Assembly: GCA_043228905.1 (NCBI GenBank) | Contig: JBHGNT010000012.1 | Span: 17,546,001 to 17,610,000, forward strand | Length of the DNA: 64,000 nucleotides | Direction: 5' to 3' | Source of the DNA: Azolla caroliniana | Taxonomy: Eukaryota; Polypodiophyta | In this document: one piece after another, positions 43,603 through 56,754 of the stretch | Numbering within the stretch: position 1 is the first letter of the stretch | Layout of the letters: each line of letters begins with the position of its first letter | Position numbers and translations under genes: made by a program | The notes under the pieces: generated by a model | Database searches by the model: none | Seen by the model: the letters and a program-made list of their open reading frames with translations, nothing else | What the model was told of the DNA's origin: nothing

Positions 43603-46600
43603 TTACGTGGCCACGGATTTCTCTCTCCACGCTTCACCCCATATCCTTGCTTCTGCAACAGCCTGCTCTCTCTCTTTTCCACTTGCCGGAGCTCTCCAGC
43701 TTGTAAGCTCTGTCTCACTCTGGATACCTTGTCTCTCACCATCATCCTTATTATCAAGTGGTTGCAAACCACCAGCATCTCTAGAGGCAGCAGCTTGTTG
43801 CCCAACTGCATCAGATGAAGGCCTTGGTGAAGACACTGTGACTGAACTAGTTCTATTAGGTGTCAGTGAACAAGCATCAGTAGCTTGAGAAGCTAGAAAG
43901 TTGAGTGCCGTAACCACATCGGCGATCAAGGGTCTTGACGCGGCTTGCTCGTGCAGACACATAGCTGCTACAGCTAATGCTTGGAACAAGCCCCTTGCAG
44001 GATAGTGACCTTGGAGATTTGGGTCTACCATCTGACTAAACTTCCTTCTGTCTTTGAAAAGAGGCCGTGCCTGCAGTATCACTCTATAAGGAGTCAATGA
44101 TAATTTTGAGATGCTTGACTCACAACATAAGAGTATCCAGCTTGGATAGATACTTCAATTGAAAGATCAATTTTAGGTATATAATCATTTCATATTATTA
44201 TAGTGAAAGGCAAAAATGTTCAGAGATTACATATACTATCATGATGTACACAAAGACAAATTTTTGGTTTATTTAATTCACTGCACACTCGAGAGATCAT
44301 CATTTTCCACTTCTGAAAGGTAACACCTATGCCTTATTCAATATTTGACACGTGGAAGCAAAATTACCAGCTCTGTTTCTAGCCTTACCAAACAGCCCCA
44401 GAACCAGATAATACCAGTGGAGTTTCTGGATCTTTTCAGTAGTATTTCCTGAAACTTGGTACCAGGAATCCATAATTATTGTTCTTTCTTAAGATCTGGA
44501 ATAGCCCAGGACAGGAAGACCTTTGGAAAACACAGTCAAGGAGTCAAACGGATGGTAAAAGCAGCACTAAGGTATAGCAGCTTGCAGGGCAGCCACGCCA
44601 AAAGCAAATCTTAAAGCCATAAAATAGCCTTCACCACCTGTGCAGTTTTGATCATTTGATCAGTTAAAGACTTGTTCGCAGTAACCTGACTTTTGCCATT
44701 ATAGCCTTGATTTCTACTCAAAAAGGGCTGATTTGATGCCACTGTATTGAGCCAATTATATAAACTCCATAGAGTTATAGTAATCTGCCCAATTAATATA
44801 GATATCCTGCTGGATATCAGCTATTGGGGTCAACTATCTTTATTTGTTTTGATTCAGCAATATGCTTTGAATATACAATTGCGGCATATTATTAAGTATG
44901 CCATTTTGGTAAGCCTGCATATTCAGAGCGAAAAACAAGAGAAAAGAATCCTTTCACAAGTCTAATCTCAATCATTTCTGCACATTTGGATGTCTAGGTT
45001 TTGGCACATTTCAATGTAAGCAGAATATTTCAGAGCGAAAAACAAGAGATGTACCTTCATTAAATGTCCATCTGCATTTAAGATGGATGGGCTAAGAAAA
45101 AACATTGGAAAGAAGGGTTGTGAGTGCTTATCTAATGGGTACAATCAGATTTGACATCAAGGGGAGCTTACAGCGTCTTGTTCTATTTTAGTACAGTTTG
45201 CAAACAAAACCACACATCACCAACTGATTAGCATCACCAACAAAACAAGAGATGTACCTTCATTAAATGTCCATCTGCATTTACGATGGCTGGGCTAAGA
45301 AAAAACATTGGAAAGAAGGGTTGTGAGTGCTTATCTAATGGGTACAATCAGATTTGACATCAAGGGGAGCTCACAGCATCTTGTTCTATTTTAGTACAGT
45401 TTCAAACAGAACCACACATCACCAACTGATTAGCAAAGTCGTCAAAGTAATGCATTGCCAAATAACACTTACTCTGACAGATCACAATAATAGTGATCAA
45501 ATTTATTTTAGAAGGATTAAAAAATGGGTCCATGTAGAATGAAACTGAGCAGATTGGATAGAGTAATGTCAATTGAAGCTCTGGATGCTTTGATCAGGAT
45601 TCAGATATTCATAACTAACTTTTAACATATCATCAAGTGTGGGTTATAAAATTTCTTCAAAATTATTTGAAGTTCAGTGACAACCAATCATGTGCCTTTC
45701 AATGGCCTGAAACCATGGCAAAGCTATTCAAACCAGGTTCCATAACGTCCAATAGAAACACAAATAATACCATGCAAAATCAAATCTACAAACAAGGGTA
45801 TTGATCAAAGTCAAAATAATTGGACCATATCAAAGAGAAGATCTATATAAATCCAAGGTATATTGCCGGTTTATATTCAACAACACCTTCAGCAGATCCG
45901 GGCTTTTTCCTTTCTTTGTTGGGCTTCGACTCATACTTCTACTATTTTATTCTATTCTGAAATTTTATGAATGTACTAAGTGAATGCACAAATTTTGATT
46001 GCAAATAGCAATCAATGCTGCATGTGGGCTATTAAGAAATGTGGTCATGTCAAATGTTGGTGTTGAAGTTGGAAGGGAGGCAGTCTTCTCTGTCCCTGCT
46101 ATTCCTAGACTCTTTAGTTGAACATTGCCTCCTATGTTCACACATCATGCCGAACATTTTGGCCATCCTTAAGCTCCATACTTAAGCTAATTCTTCACAC
46201 CCTACCTCATTGATTTCCTAGTAATTTTGCGTGCACTAGACATTATATAACCAAGCATTGCTGTAAGTTTCTGTGCCATTGTGAATTTTGTGTAGCATGC
46301 ATGGCATTGCTTTCTTTCTAGAAGCTGGAGGATGAGATTGTGTACTACGAGGGGTACTGCAACTATCAATCCTAAGTAACCAACCATGGGTGGCGTCCAC
46401 ACCATCATCAGTATCATTCATGTCATTTTTGTTTCCCACCTCCTGTATCATCTGCCTGATTGCTACATTTGCAGTCTCCTTTCTGCAGGACCCATATAAT
46501 TACTTCAAAAATTTCCTCAGTCCTGTTATTAGAGGTTCTTACCTCTACGCCCATCAGTCTGATCTTGTTATTTTCTTGAATGGAACTTTGTCAGACTATT

Positions 46601-48931
46601 GGATCTTATTGTCAAGAATTAACTAAAGCATCTTAGATATCTATGAAATATCTATTTGAAAAAATTTATAGTAGCTCAAAACTTGTAAGGGACTGGATCC
46701 TAGACCACAAATATTCAAGATATAGTTTAATGAAATTAGAAGACATACATATCACATATTGCATAATACACATGATACATTCTATATTGGAAGAATTCTA
46801 AGAGGATGGCAAGATTAATGATGTGGTCCATGAATTTCAAAAATTTCAAAGACCTACTTGGCAAGCAGTTTCCCTTAGAAGTCCATAACATTGTGTAGGT
46901 ACCTCTCTTATGAAATTGATTATTTACCTCATGCACACAAGGGAAAATTCTACAAAGTCTCCCAAATAAAAGGTAAAAAAAGGAACAATGATTAAATGGC
47001 TTGAGATCTTCATCATTCCTTGTCTCTGTGGTACTCAATATGGTGCCAATAGATAATTTTCAATGCGCAAGTCATCATAATAACGTAACATGGCCTAAGC
47101 ATGCCCAAGATTAGGAACAAACCAATATACCTTCTCATTCCTCACTCAGATTACAAAAGCCAATTAAATTTTCAAACATGATAATGAATGTGTATCTTGT
47201 CAATAATTGCAGTTTGGAAATCAACTCAACAGAAATAAGTGATAAAGACCCTATGTTTAGAAATTTAATAAATAAGAGAAGTGGATGATCATCGTTTCTG
47301 TCAAAACAAGAGTCAGAAAGGTTTACACAACACCAAAAAATATTCATCGCCCACATCATTCTAGAAACAAAACATAAGGAGTTATGTGAAAATATAATAT
47401 CCTTAAGAAATCTTACCCATGCGACTAGATTGTGTTCGCCTGATGGTCTGGTTTGGTCAATTGCCTGTCTTCCTGTGATCAACTCCAGCAACACAACCCC
47501 AAAACTGTAAACATCTGATTTCATTGTCAATTGACCTGTCATAGCATATTCAGGAGCACAATAACCATACGTCCCCATCACTCGCGTAGATACGTGTGAT
47601 TTGTCCCCAACTGGCCCGAGTTTTGCCAGCCCAAAATCGGACAGTTTTGGATGAAAACCATCACCGAGGAGTATATTGGAAGATTTCAAGTCCCGGTAAA
47701 TCACTGGTGGCTTTGCAATATCATGCAAATGCTCTAAACCTTTTGCAGCACCAGCAGCAATTTTCATGCGTGTCTTCCAATCCAAGGGTTCTTTACCCGC
47801 AGGAAGGTCTGCATTACGTTTTAAGATATGAGCTACATCGGATGTGCACATTATCAGCAACGAAAACAGCAAAAGCTATATTTTTCCATTGGGCCAGTGT
47901 GAAGAACATATAGTTAGAAATTCACACACAATGGATGTATCTTCATCTCACCATGCAAGTGATCCTCCAAGGATCCCAAAGGCATATACTCATATACAAG
48001 GAGCCGTTGATCACCTTCCGCACAGTATCCTATGAGATTGACAAGATTCTCATGTTGCAAAAGACTAAGCATCAACACCTCCACTAAAAACTCCCGGTTC
48101 CCTTGCAGCCCATTTCTGTTGAGTTTCTTGATTGCAACAACCTGCTAGATATTCATGCAAAGGTGGAGTCATGTTTCTTAATAGAAAAAGACACGGGATT
48201 TTACTCTCTCTTTTTATCTTGGTCAAACCTGTCCATCATCCAAACAGCCTTTGTATACAGATCCGAATCCACCTTCACCAATCAAGCAATCCTCCCTAAA
48301 GTTTTGAGCAGCTGAAGCAAGTTCTTTGAATGTAAACGTACGTGCCCTTATATTCAATCCATGAGGTATCTTGTCTTTAGGCATTTCAGATGGCCGTGGC
48401 CCAGATTCTGAAGAATCATTTGTTCTTTCCAGTGGAGCCACTGATTTTGTATGATCTGAAACATATGCCCCATTCGATTCATCTACATAAGCAAGTAGAT
48501 CTAGTCATTCTTTCAAGAAGATGAATTCGTTTTCAAACCAAATTTAGTTACTCTCTGTTCATGCCTAGCCACTATTTCTGTGTTATCTAGCCATAGCATT
48601 CATTTATATGCAAGTGGATGTCAGACGTTTATATAACCAGGTGAATTCCGGCATATGCATTCAAAAAGAGCGCTACTTTCAAACAACAAAAAGTTATGCA
48701 TAGATAAGAATTAGAAGCAGATAATTTTTCTATTTCCAAACATAATTTATATGCTTAGATGAGTGGCAGAAGCAAGAGACAGAACTGGAGATTAAGAGAG
48801 CCACCTGGTTGAACCTTGCCGATGAGTGAAGGTTTGACAGCTTGACGATGGCGTGATTCATGTTCTTTGTCCTCCTCCTTCTTTTTCTTGTTTTTGTCTT
48901 CCCAACAGCCATAACAAGTGAAGCAACCCAT
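43603..48931 (-). CDS. PBL: PBS1-like receptor-like cytoplasmic kinase, five exons
   Basis: RLCK subfamily VII (PBS1-like) serine/threonine kinase; family members relay signals from pattern-recognition receptors at the plasma membrane. Exons: 48931-48805, 48482-48229, 48141-47952, 47808-47417, 44070-43603; all introns are GT-AG and phases match, giving 476 residues. I chose the MGCF start because Gly2 and Cys3/Cys6 form a myristoylation/palmitoylation signal; an upstream in-frame ATG lacks this. Key residues: glycine loop GEGGFG (111-116), Lys132, Glu148, catalytic Asp230 in [12 protein letters not shown] 248-250 and APE 275-277. GDKSHVS (258-264) in the activation segment equals the site at which AvrPphB protease cuts Arabidopsis PBS1. 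A Ser-rich tail follows the kinase domain. Intron 4 is 3.35 kb; the others are 87-322 bp. Confidence 0.92.
45041..45445. repeat. 203-bp tandem duplication in kinase intron 4
   Basis: AACAAGAGATGTACCTTCAT at 45041 recurs at 45244. Two ~203-bp units are about 96% alike, differing by single substitutions and a one-base indel. They lie wholly within intron 4 of the kinase gene. Confidence 0.9.
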
Positions 48932-49676
48932 GGAAAGGAAGCTCACTGGGGACCAAAACAACGAAGCAGGGAAAAAGCAACAAATTTCACAATTCTTGAT
49001 CTTCGCTAGCTAAGCAGAAGAAGCTGGTTGTGATCAGAACTTAGATGTTATTTTTTTTGGGGGGGGGGGGTGGGGAAACAATGATGGGGGAAGCATTGAG
49101 AATGGCGGGGGGACAGCGATGATTCGCATTTTCTCTCACAGATTATGGGGTTGTGAGATGTGATGTGATGAATGTGAGGAAGGAAGCAGTGGAAGGGGGC
49201 AAAGAAAACGATGAGGATGATGGTGGTGATGGTGATTACAGACGACAGGGGCGACTGAGATTAGGTCAAGAAAGCCAAGATGAAGATGAAGATGAAGATG
49301 ATGAGGATGAAGGTGAAGATGAAGATGAAGATGAAGATGAAGATGAAGATGATGAGAAACAGGGGGAGGGGGGCAACAGATTATGATCTGAGGAGGAAGG
49401 AGGAAGAGAATGGAACAGAGAAAGACTCAGAAAAGCAGAAAATCAGAGACAGGGGAAGGGGAAGGGGGGAAGGGATTTGCTCTTTTTTTTCTGTTTTGGG
49501 TCTGTTCTTGTGTTTTGATGGTTGCGTGTTGTTGTGGGAGAGAGAGAGAGAGAGAGAGAGCTGTTTGAAGAAGAAAGAAAGAAAGAAAGAAGAAGAAGAA
49601 GAAGAAGAAGAAACAGGGGGGGAGTCAGTCAGTGCTTACCAATAGTAGTAGTAGTAGTTAGTAGTAAGTATGTACT
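48932..49676. other. Kinase upstream region with purine-rich repeats
   Basis: Holds the presumed leader and promoter of the kinase (minus strand). It includes a poly(G) tract at about 49058-49070, a GAAGAT/GATGAA hexamer repeat at 49276-49356, and (GA)n with (GAA)n at 49538-49612. On the gene's sense strand these are pyrimidine-rich tracts, common in plant core promoters. Acidic ORFs through them are artefacts of the repeats. Confidence 0.6.
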
Positions 49677-50444
49677 ACGTACTAACAATCGACAACGGTT
49701 CGGTTTGAACCGAACCGCGCACCCACGGCTTAACAGTTTAAAGTTGAACCATAGTATGAACCATACGTGCATTCTCATCGAGAATGTTTCAGAACCATTC
49801 GCGTAAGAAAAACACTCTCAAAGAAGGATAAATACCATACTTTTGGATTAACTATTTATTATGAGGTAAATAAGCCTAAAAAATGGAAAATAAATAAATA
49901 AATAGAAGAATGTTTGAATAACATTCGCATTCGTTTTCCAACGTAGGAAAACGAATGTTATGCTAAACGAACATGAATTTTACGTACGATGGAACTTTAA
50001 ACTTTTCGGTTCGGTTCGGGGTTTTTTTTTTAACGGTTCGATTCGATTTCGGTTCGGTTTCAACAGTTCGAAACCGTAGTTTAAACGGTTTAACGGTTTT
50101 TTTTTTTTTTTTAATTTAAGAAAAATTGTTTTTAAACAATCTTTTCATTTTCATGCCTTATTCTCACATTTTAGGAAAATCTTTAAAATTTTGAAAATTT
50201 AAATAATGAAATATTTTAATATTTTAAAATTTTAAATTTTGACCTAAAGCTGAAAACCGAAACCGAACCACGAAACCACGGTTTTACCGGTTTAATGGCT
50301 TAACGGTTTGAACTTTTTTTAATGGTTCGGTTTAACAGTTTCGTGGTCCGATTCCGTTCAATTTAGGTTTCTAAAATTTTAAACGGTTCGGTTTTGACCC
50401 TCTTGAATCAAACCGAACCGAATCGTTGCCAATTGTTACTAAGT
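49677..50444. mobile_element. Candidate foldback/MITE-like element
   Basis: The ends form an imperfect inverted repeat: ACGTACTAACAATCGACAAC at the left against, on the opposite strand at the right, ACTTAGTAACAATTGGCAAC, followed in both by GGTTCGGTTTGA-like sequence. Inside, CGGTT-rich segments in the left half face AACCG-rich segments in the right half. No ORF and no convincing target duplication were seen. The family is unknown to me. Confidence 0.5.
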
Positions 50445-50538
50445 ATTAAGTAGTAGTATTAAAGGTAATAAGACCATTCTAGCAATAAAGAAGAACAAGA
50501 AGAGCAAGAGGAGAGAGAGGTAGAGGAAGAGGAATGCT

Positions 50539-50570
50539 TTCTCTCTCTCTCTCTCTCTCTCTCCCTCTCT
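50539..50570. repeat. (CT)n microsatellite
   Basis: CT-dinucleotide run with one CCC interruption, just before the first recognisable LINE coding sequence. Confidence 0.9.
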
Positions 50571-50589
50571 TAGATTTTGAAGGTATCTG

Positions 50590-53500
50590 ATATACTTTTC
50601 TTAGTAGAAACACATCATAGTCCAAATCGAGGACTCCCATGAGTTGAAGGCTTTCATTGGGAGTCTGTTTTTAGACAAACCTCATATTGACACACTACTA
50701 GAGGATCTGGAGGTATTGCAATATTGTTTTGGAGAGAGATATATAATAGGATAGGAATACTAAGGACAAACCCAGAAACCCATTTTATGTGGGTGAAAGT
50801 CCTCACTAGCAAGGATCGGGCAATATTTATTGTCATTTGTTACTTTCCCCCCTAAAGGATCCCGTTATAATATGGCTTGAGAAGTGAGTTTAGTTGGTGA
50901 AGGAGCGCCAGATGGGCCTTCTCCATACAAACCTTTATCAGATGACATAATCCAATATTCTTCTCAAGGGGAAGTCTTCCTCGTAGGAGATTTCATTGCG
51001 AGAACCCAATCCCGACAATGCACAATATTTTAGATGGATAAAAACCTAGAAATGGTGGATTTCAACCCTTTAGCCATATGCATCACATGTAGATCAAAAG
51101 ACCAAGGTATGGGTGCCAAAAACTTTGGCCATCATCTGCTCGAACTTGGAAGTCGACACCAGATGATCATATATAATGGTTTAGCCAAGTGGCTAGGCTC
51201 TGAAGAGCTTACATGTTTCCCACATGGAGGAGGGAGGGGATAACACAGTTGATTATCTAATAGGACACCCTAAAGCTACCCACATGATTAACTCCTTCTG
51301 GGTGGCCCCATTCCCTATTGGTGCAGACCATATCTTCCTATACTCTGAGCTAAAATATGACATCTCTAACGACACCAACTCTAGTAAACCAAACCATCAC
51401 ACCACAATACATTTCACACATGAGCTCTCTGACATCTACTCCCGACATATTCAAACCCATCTCTCCTCTCTTGATTCTTCCCCACCTTTAGAGAACCTTA
51501 CTATAGAACTCATACACATCCTTCACTCCGCAACAATTAGAAGTTTCCCATACACAAAACACTCCAATCAAAGTAGAATAGGTTTTATGCCACAAAATAG
51601 ATGGTGTGATGAGGATTGTTGAGAATTGTATAGACAACTTAAAGTATCGCAACTTAATGGTACTATTTCCTTAGTACAGGCTCGCAAAGAGATGCGGAAG
51701 ATGACAGGTCGTAAAAGACGAGCGTGGGAAACATCTCAATATTGGGAACTCTACCACATGCTCAATACTAGGGATTGCGCCCTTGCATGGAAGAGACTAC
51801 GGGAACCAAGACCACAAACACCCATCGAGGAGACTGAGGATTGTTGAGAATTGTATAGACAACTTAAAGTATCGCAACTTAATGGTACTATTTCCTCAAT
51901 ACAGGCTCACAAAGAGATGCGGAAGATGACATGTCGTAAAAGACGAGCGTGGGAAACATCTCAATATTGGGAACTCTACCACATGCTCATGACTAGGGAT
52001 TGCGCCCTTGCATGGAAGAGACTACGGGAACCAAGACCACAAACACCCATCGAGGATCCCAACACTTGGCACAAATATACATCGAGATCTATGCTTTATA
52101 TGAGCAAGTCTCCGGGTGCGTAAGATACCCAGGTGGGCTATCCGATTGCTTCACTAGCACCATTGGTGTAAAACAAGGTTGCCACCTATCACTGACTCTT
52201 TTTGGGATCTACATTGATGAGATCACTTATTTTATTGCATGATGTAAGGGAGGCAACGGAGTAGTCATTGGGAGTACGCAAGTTAGTCTCTTACTCTATG
52301 CAAACAACATAGGCTTGCTCTTGGAGTCTGAACATGACCTACAAAAGCACCTTAAATGCCTTAGATGACTTTTGCACACAACGAGGATTGGTAGTAAATC
52401 TAGGGAAAACTAATTTGTCATTATCTTTCACACATCTGCTCGAGTTAGGACTAAATGTCACCTAATCCTCGCTCATAGACAAGTTGAGGTAGTTGGATCA
52501 TATGTATATCTTGGAGTCACTTTCAGTGCTCGCTCGGGTAAATTTTTGATGATATAGGCAACCAAAGATAGGGTAACAAGAGGATATGCACCCCTCTCAC
52601 TCTTAGAGAGGCAATGCCACTAGACATACTTTCAAGAGCCACAAACTAAGGGATGGCTCTTCGACTCATTAGTGACCCCTTCCCTCATGTATGCATTAGT
52701 AATTTGGGCTCCAGGTCTACCATCTTTCATGTGGACACAATTAGAGAGACCATTGGTGATGATGTTATCACGTCAACTCCGAAACAAATCAATAGTACCA
52801 CATGACATTATTAGACCATGGGGACACTTTTCACAACCTCTAGGGTCACGAAGGTGATAAAGAAATTACAACATAGGAAGTCCATGGACAACACATGATT
52901 GTGAGCAGAACACATCATATATGCGTGAGAGTGCCTAGCTCCCTTTCTAACTCTAATCTTCAATCATGAGGGTTTTCCACCACGATAGACTATGACCACA
53001 GTGGCCCCCATACATAAAGGAGGGGACCCCATGGACCCAAATATATATAGGACCATCATGATAGGTCATACACTCGCTAAATTGTGTGGTGTAGTAATGG
53101 ATGTTGAGCTTAGCGATTATATGGAGACCTTAAATCTTCAAGAACTTGAAGATGCTGGCTTTACATGAGCCTTCTCTACTATTGTTCATATATTCACACT
53201 TAGATGCTTAATTGACCAGACAAAGGCTCGCAAGAAGAAACTATATTGTTGTTTTGTGGATTTCTGCAAAGCCTTTGACACAGTCCCTAGAGAGTGGTTG
53301 TTTGATAGGCTTAAAAGCTTTAAGATACCAGATGACATGATTTGGGCCATCTACGCACTATATGAGCAAGTCTCCGGGTGCGTACGATGTCCAAGTGGCC
53401 TATCCAATTGCTTCACTAGCACTATTGGTGTAAAGCAAGGCTGCCTCCTATCACCGACTCTTTTTGGGATCTACATTGATGAGATTACATATTTTATTGC

Positions 53501-55330
53501 TTGTATGGGAGGCAATGGAGTAGTCCTTGGGGGTATGCAGGTTCGTATCTTGCTCTATGCGGACAACATAGGTTTGCTCTCTAAGTTTGAACACGACCTA
53601 CAAAGGCACCTTAATGCCTTAGATGACTTTTACACACAGTGAGAGTTGGTAGTGAACCTAGGGAAAACTAAAGTCCTCATCTTCCACACATCGGCTCAAG
53701 TTAGAACTAAGTGTCACCTAACCATCTCCCATAGCCTAGTTGAGGTAGTTGGATCATATGTATATCTGAAGTCACTTTTAGTGCTCGCTTAGGTAAATTT
53801 TCGATGACACAAGCAACAAAGGATAGACTTACAAGAGGACATACATCCCTCTCACTCTTAGAGAGACAATGCCATCAAGCATACTTTCAAGAACCACAAA
53901 CTAAGGTGTGGCTCTTCAACTCATTAGTGACCCCCTCCTTCATGTATGCATCAGTGGTTTGGACTCCAAGGCTACCATCTTTCATGTGGACGTAATTAGA
54001 GAGACCATTGGTGATGATGTTATCATGCCAACTCCGAAGCAAATCGACAGTACCATATGACATTATTAGAGTTGAGTTCACTTGACCCCTGATGTCAGTA
54101 GAAGCATTGTTTCAACTTTTAGTCTTTATTCATAGGATACATAGCCAACCACATGATAGGATATCTCGCCAAGCTTTTAAGGCATCTCGATCCCTCTATG
54201 AGACCGGAGATACTAGCTCTTGCTATAGCATTGTAATGAGTTGGCTGCTTGCCAACGGCCTAGAAATTAATAACCTACCTCCCCTTAAGTACTACCACGA
54301 GACTGATAAAACTTTAATCTCACATGAGAACTGTAATAAAATAATATGCCAAGAAAAATGACAAATTTACACTTGATATAAATGAATCACCCCAAGAGGG
54401 CCACTCTCATCTAAAATGTTGTGCTATAAGTAACACTTCATGCACTTCTCTAAGTTAGGTTTTATTACACAACCAACATATCTAGATACATTCTTATCAA
54501 ATGCACTAAGGGTTGTCATTCGACAACTTAGGATATCATCTCACCAACTTGAGATTGAGAATGGTCGTACTAATAGAGTCCATAGAGAGGAAAGGATATA
54601 CAGATTATGTCACATATAGATAGAGGATGAGTGTCACTTTATATGCAAGTGTCCAACTTACGCTGAGATAAGGGCGAAATACCAAAACATACTAGGACCC
54701 TCTCCAAACTATTAGATACCTCAGATATAAAGAAACTAGGTAGGTATATCTTAGAGCTAAAACAACATAGAGAGAATAAGCTACACTGTTAACCATAACC
54801 ATTCTAATATTCACCAACATGTAAGTAATGAAACTTTTAGGAACAGGGGGAGATGATGAATGTGGACACAACTACACCACCCGGCCTCTCCCTTGCTGAA
54901 GCAGAAAAGCAAAGAACAACGAAACACGCTCGGATGTCGGGCTTTAAAGCAACTCGACTTGGAGTGGAATAATTAAGAAGATAAGGGGACATGAGCTACG
55001 CCACCTAGAAGCTATGGTTGGGGTATCTTTTACATTGGAACCATGGGCCACATCCACATTGAAACCCTTTGACCTCCCTCTTCTTTTCAAGAGACTTGGA
55101 TGGAAATGAAACTAGGCTTAGTATAAAGTCATTTCCTCTGTAGAATATGTTTACACCATAATATGTTTTTGTATAATACTAGAACTCTTGAGCTTAAGTT
55201 CTATTTTATTTTATTTTATTTTTACTTCCGATGAATGGTTAAATACCCATTTTGTTGTAAACCAATTGTCTCATGGGCCAATTCTGGTCTTAGAAGACGT
55301 TAATATATCTTTTTCTTTTTCTTTCTCAAT
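50590..55330 (+). mobile_element. Rearranged LINE with duplicated RT palm
   Basis: A decayed non-LTR element in order: endonuclease remnants (LVGDFIAR near 50.98 kb, DYLIGHPKATHMI near 51.25 kb), a linker, a first partial reverse transcriptase (52.08-52.85 kb), then the N-terminal RT segment (KGGDPMDPNIYRTIM near 53.02 kb), a second full RT (FCKAFDTVPREWL near 53.26 kb; GVKQGCLLSPTLFGIYIDE near 53.43 kb; LLYADN near 53.56 kb), thumb-like sequence (FNSLVTPSFMYA near 53.91 kb), a Cys/His segment near 54.61 kb and a 3' UTR ending at 55310-55330 in CTTT-type repeats. The first palm has YANN and the second YADN instead of YADD, so neither is expected to be active. Left end not defined. Confidence 0.8.
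51611..52060 (+). repeat. 225-bp in-frame tandem duplication in LINE linker
   Basis: GAGGATTGTTGAGAATTGTA starts both units (51611 and 51836). The length equals 75 codons. An in-frame TGA is present at the start of both copies (51620-51622 and 51845-51847), so that stop arose before the duplication. Confidence 0.92.
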
Positions 55331-55433
55331 GGGCCTAATGGCTAGAACTATTTAATGGGCCCAAGCTAGGTGCAGAGTTCAAATATCTGACAACGTGGCA
55401 CATATTAAGATTTTGGTCTTAGAAGACGTTAAT

Positions 55434-55489
<56 letters not shown>
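55331..55489 (+). mobile_element. LINE 3' terminus fragment with (CT)n
   Basis: TTGGTCTTAGAAGACGTTAA at about 55413 repeats the last bases of the LINE 3' UTR and runs directly into a (CT)n microsatellite of about 25 units (55439-55489). Confidence 0.65.
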
Positions 55490-55491
<2 letters not shown>

Positions 55492-56750
55492 GAAGGGCTT
55501 GCTTCTTGTATCCCGATCAAGACATGACTTCGATTTAATCGTTTTGTGAGGTTGATAGCTCAGGCATGCATCGCTTTCATAACCTCTTTGTCCCCTGAAT
55601 CTCATTCTTTATTATGCACTTCCTACATCTTATCCATATGTGTCTTTGATCCAACTGTTTGTATCTCATTCTTAGGTGGTTAACGCCTTCCTATGCAACC
55701 TCAACCTTTCGACGACTTGTGAGCTTCTCATTTGCCCTCTCGTGAGGGGACTCGCTTCTAGGAGTGAGTGATAACCTTCACGTGCAACTTTGCATTTCAT
55801 GTTGTGATCATGCCACCATTCACCCAACTCCCCCTTCCCTCTTGATGGATATGCAAGCACATGGGTTAGGGTTATAATACACGAAATGTTGGTACCATAG
55901 ATTTAATTACTTTGTGGTGATCCTCAAATCCTTCTTCTTAGTACAAAAGATTTGATGATGGCAATTAAAAGGTATGATACGATTGTATGTATAGTTTTTG
56001 AATGAGACATGACAATGTTGTTGTGATTTGCACCTAGCATTAGTTGATGGCGGTATTGTCAAGTGTGGTGGGAGATCAAACAACGGAGATAATGGGATAT
56101 ATTGACGACGCTCTAAGAGGCCAAAACACGATACGACAAAATCTACTGGAAGAGGAAGTTTTACCAACATCGAACAATGGAGTAAACTATAGTGATAAAC
56201 CACATCAACACCCTCATCACTTTATATTCACTACAACCAAAGGCAGATGAACCTGTTTAAATTCATGTGCATAACCAAAACCTATCTCATGACTAGTTAT
56301 GGTTATGTATGTAACACAATGTTAGATGAGAACGAAGAGAGAATAATAACAATGTATTGAATGATGTAACAATTATTATTAATGCCTTATCTTAGGACCT
56401 TTCTTGTAATCAATCCGTCAATTGACTTATTTTAAGGTAACACAACCTTTGACTTGTATATAACATACTCAGAACCTAGCCTCAATGGTTCATAAATTAT
56501 TTGGGTAACTATTTGAACAAGTGGTTAGTTGATACAACCAATTCAACTTAAACCAGTTTGTGCCATCAATGCGTTGCAAGTGAATTTTTTAGGTTTGCTT
56601 TGCATTGAGAAAAGCCCTCCCCATGATATCTAGCATTTTATAACTTAAACCATGAACCAAGAGAGCTAATAGCTTTCAACCGATTACTACGTTAAAAACA
56701 CATTCAAAAGAGTGTGAGAAAAAAATAAGATTCAAAGTGGGACAATAGTC
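55490..56750. other. Intergenic, no gene recognised
   Basis: AT-rich; short ORFs on both strands (for example 55907-56203 minus, 56044-56250 plus) overlap and show no known domain. Confidence 0.5.
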
Positions 56751-56754
56751 ATAA

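Noticed and set aside
49153-49645. Acidic Asp/Glu-rich and Lys/Met-rich ORFs
   Set aside because: They arise from GAAGAT and GA simple repeats upstream of the kinase; two frames are equally open and no domain is present.
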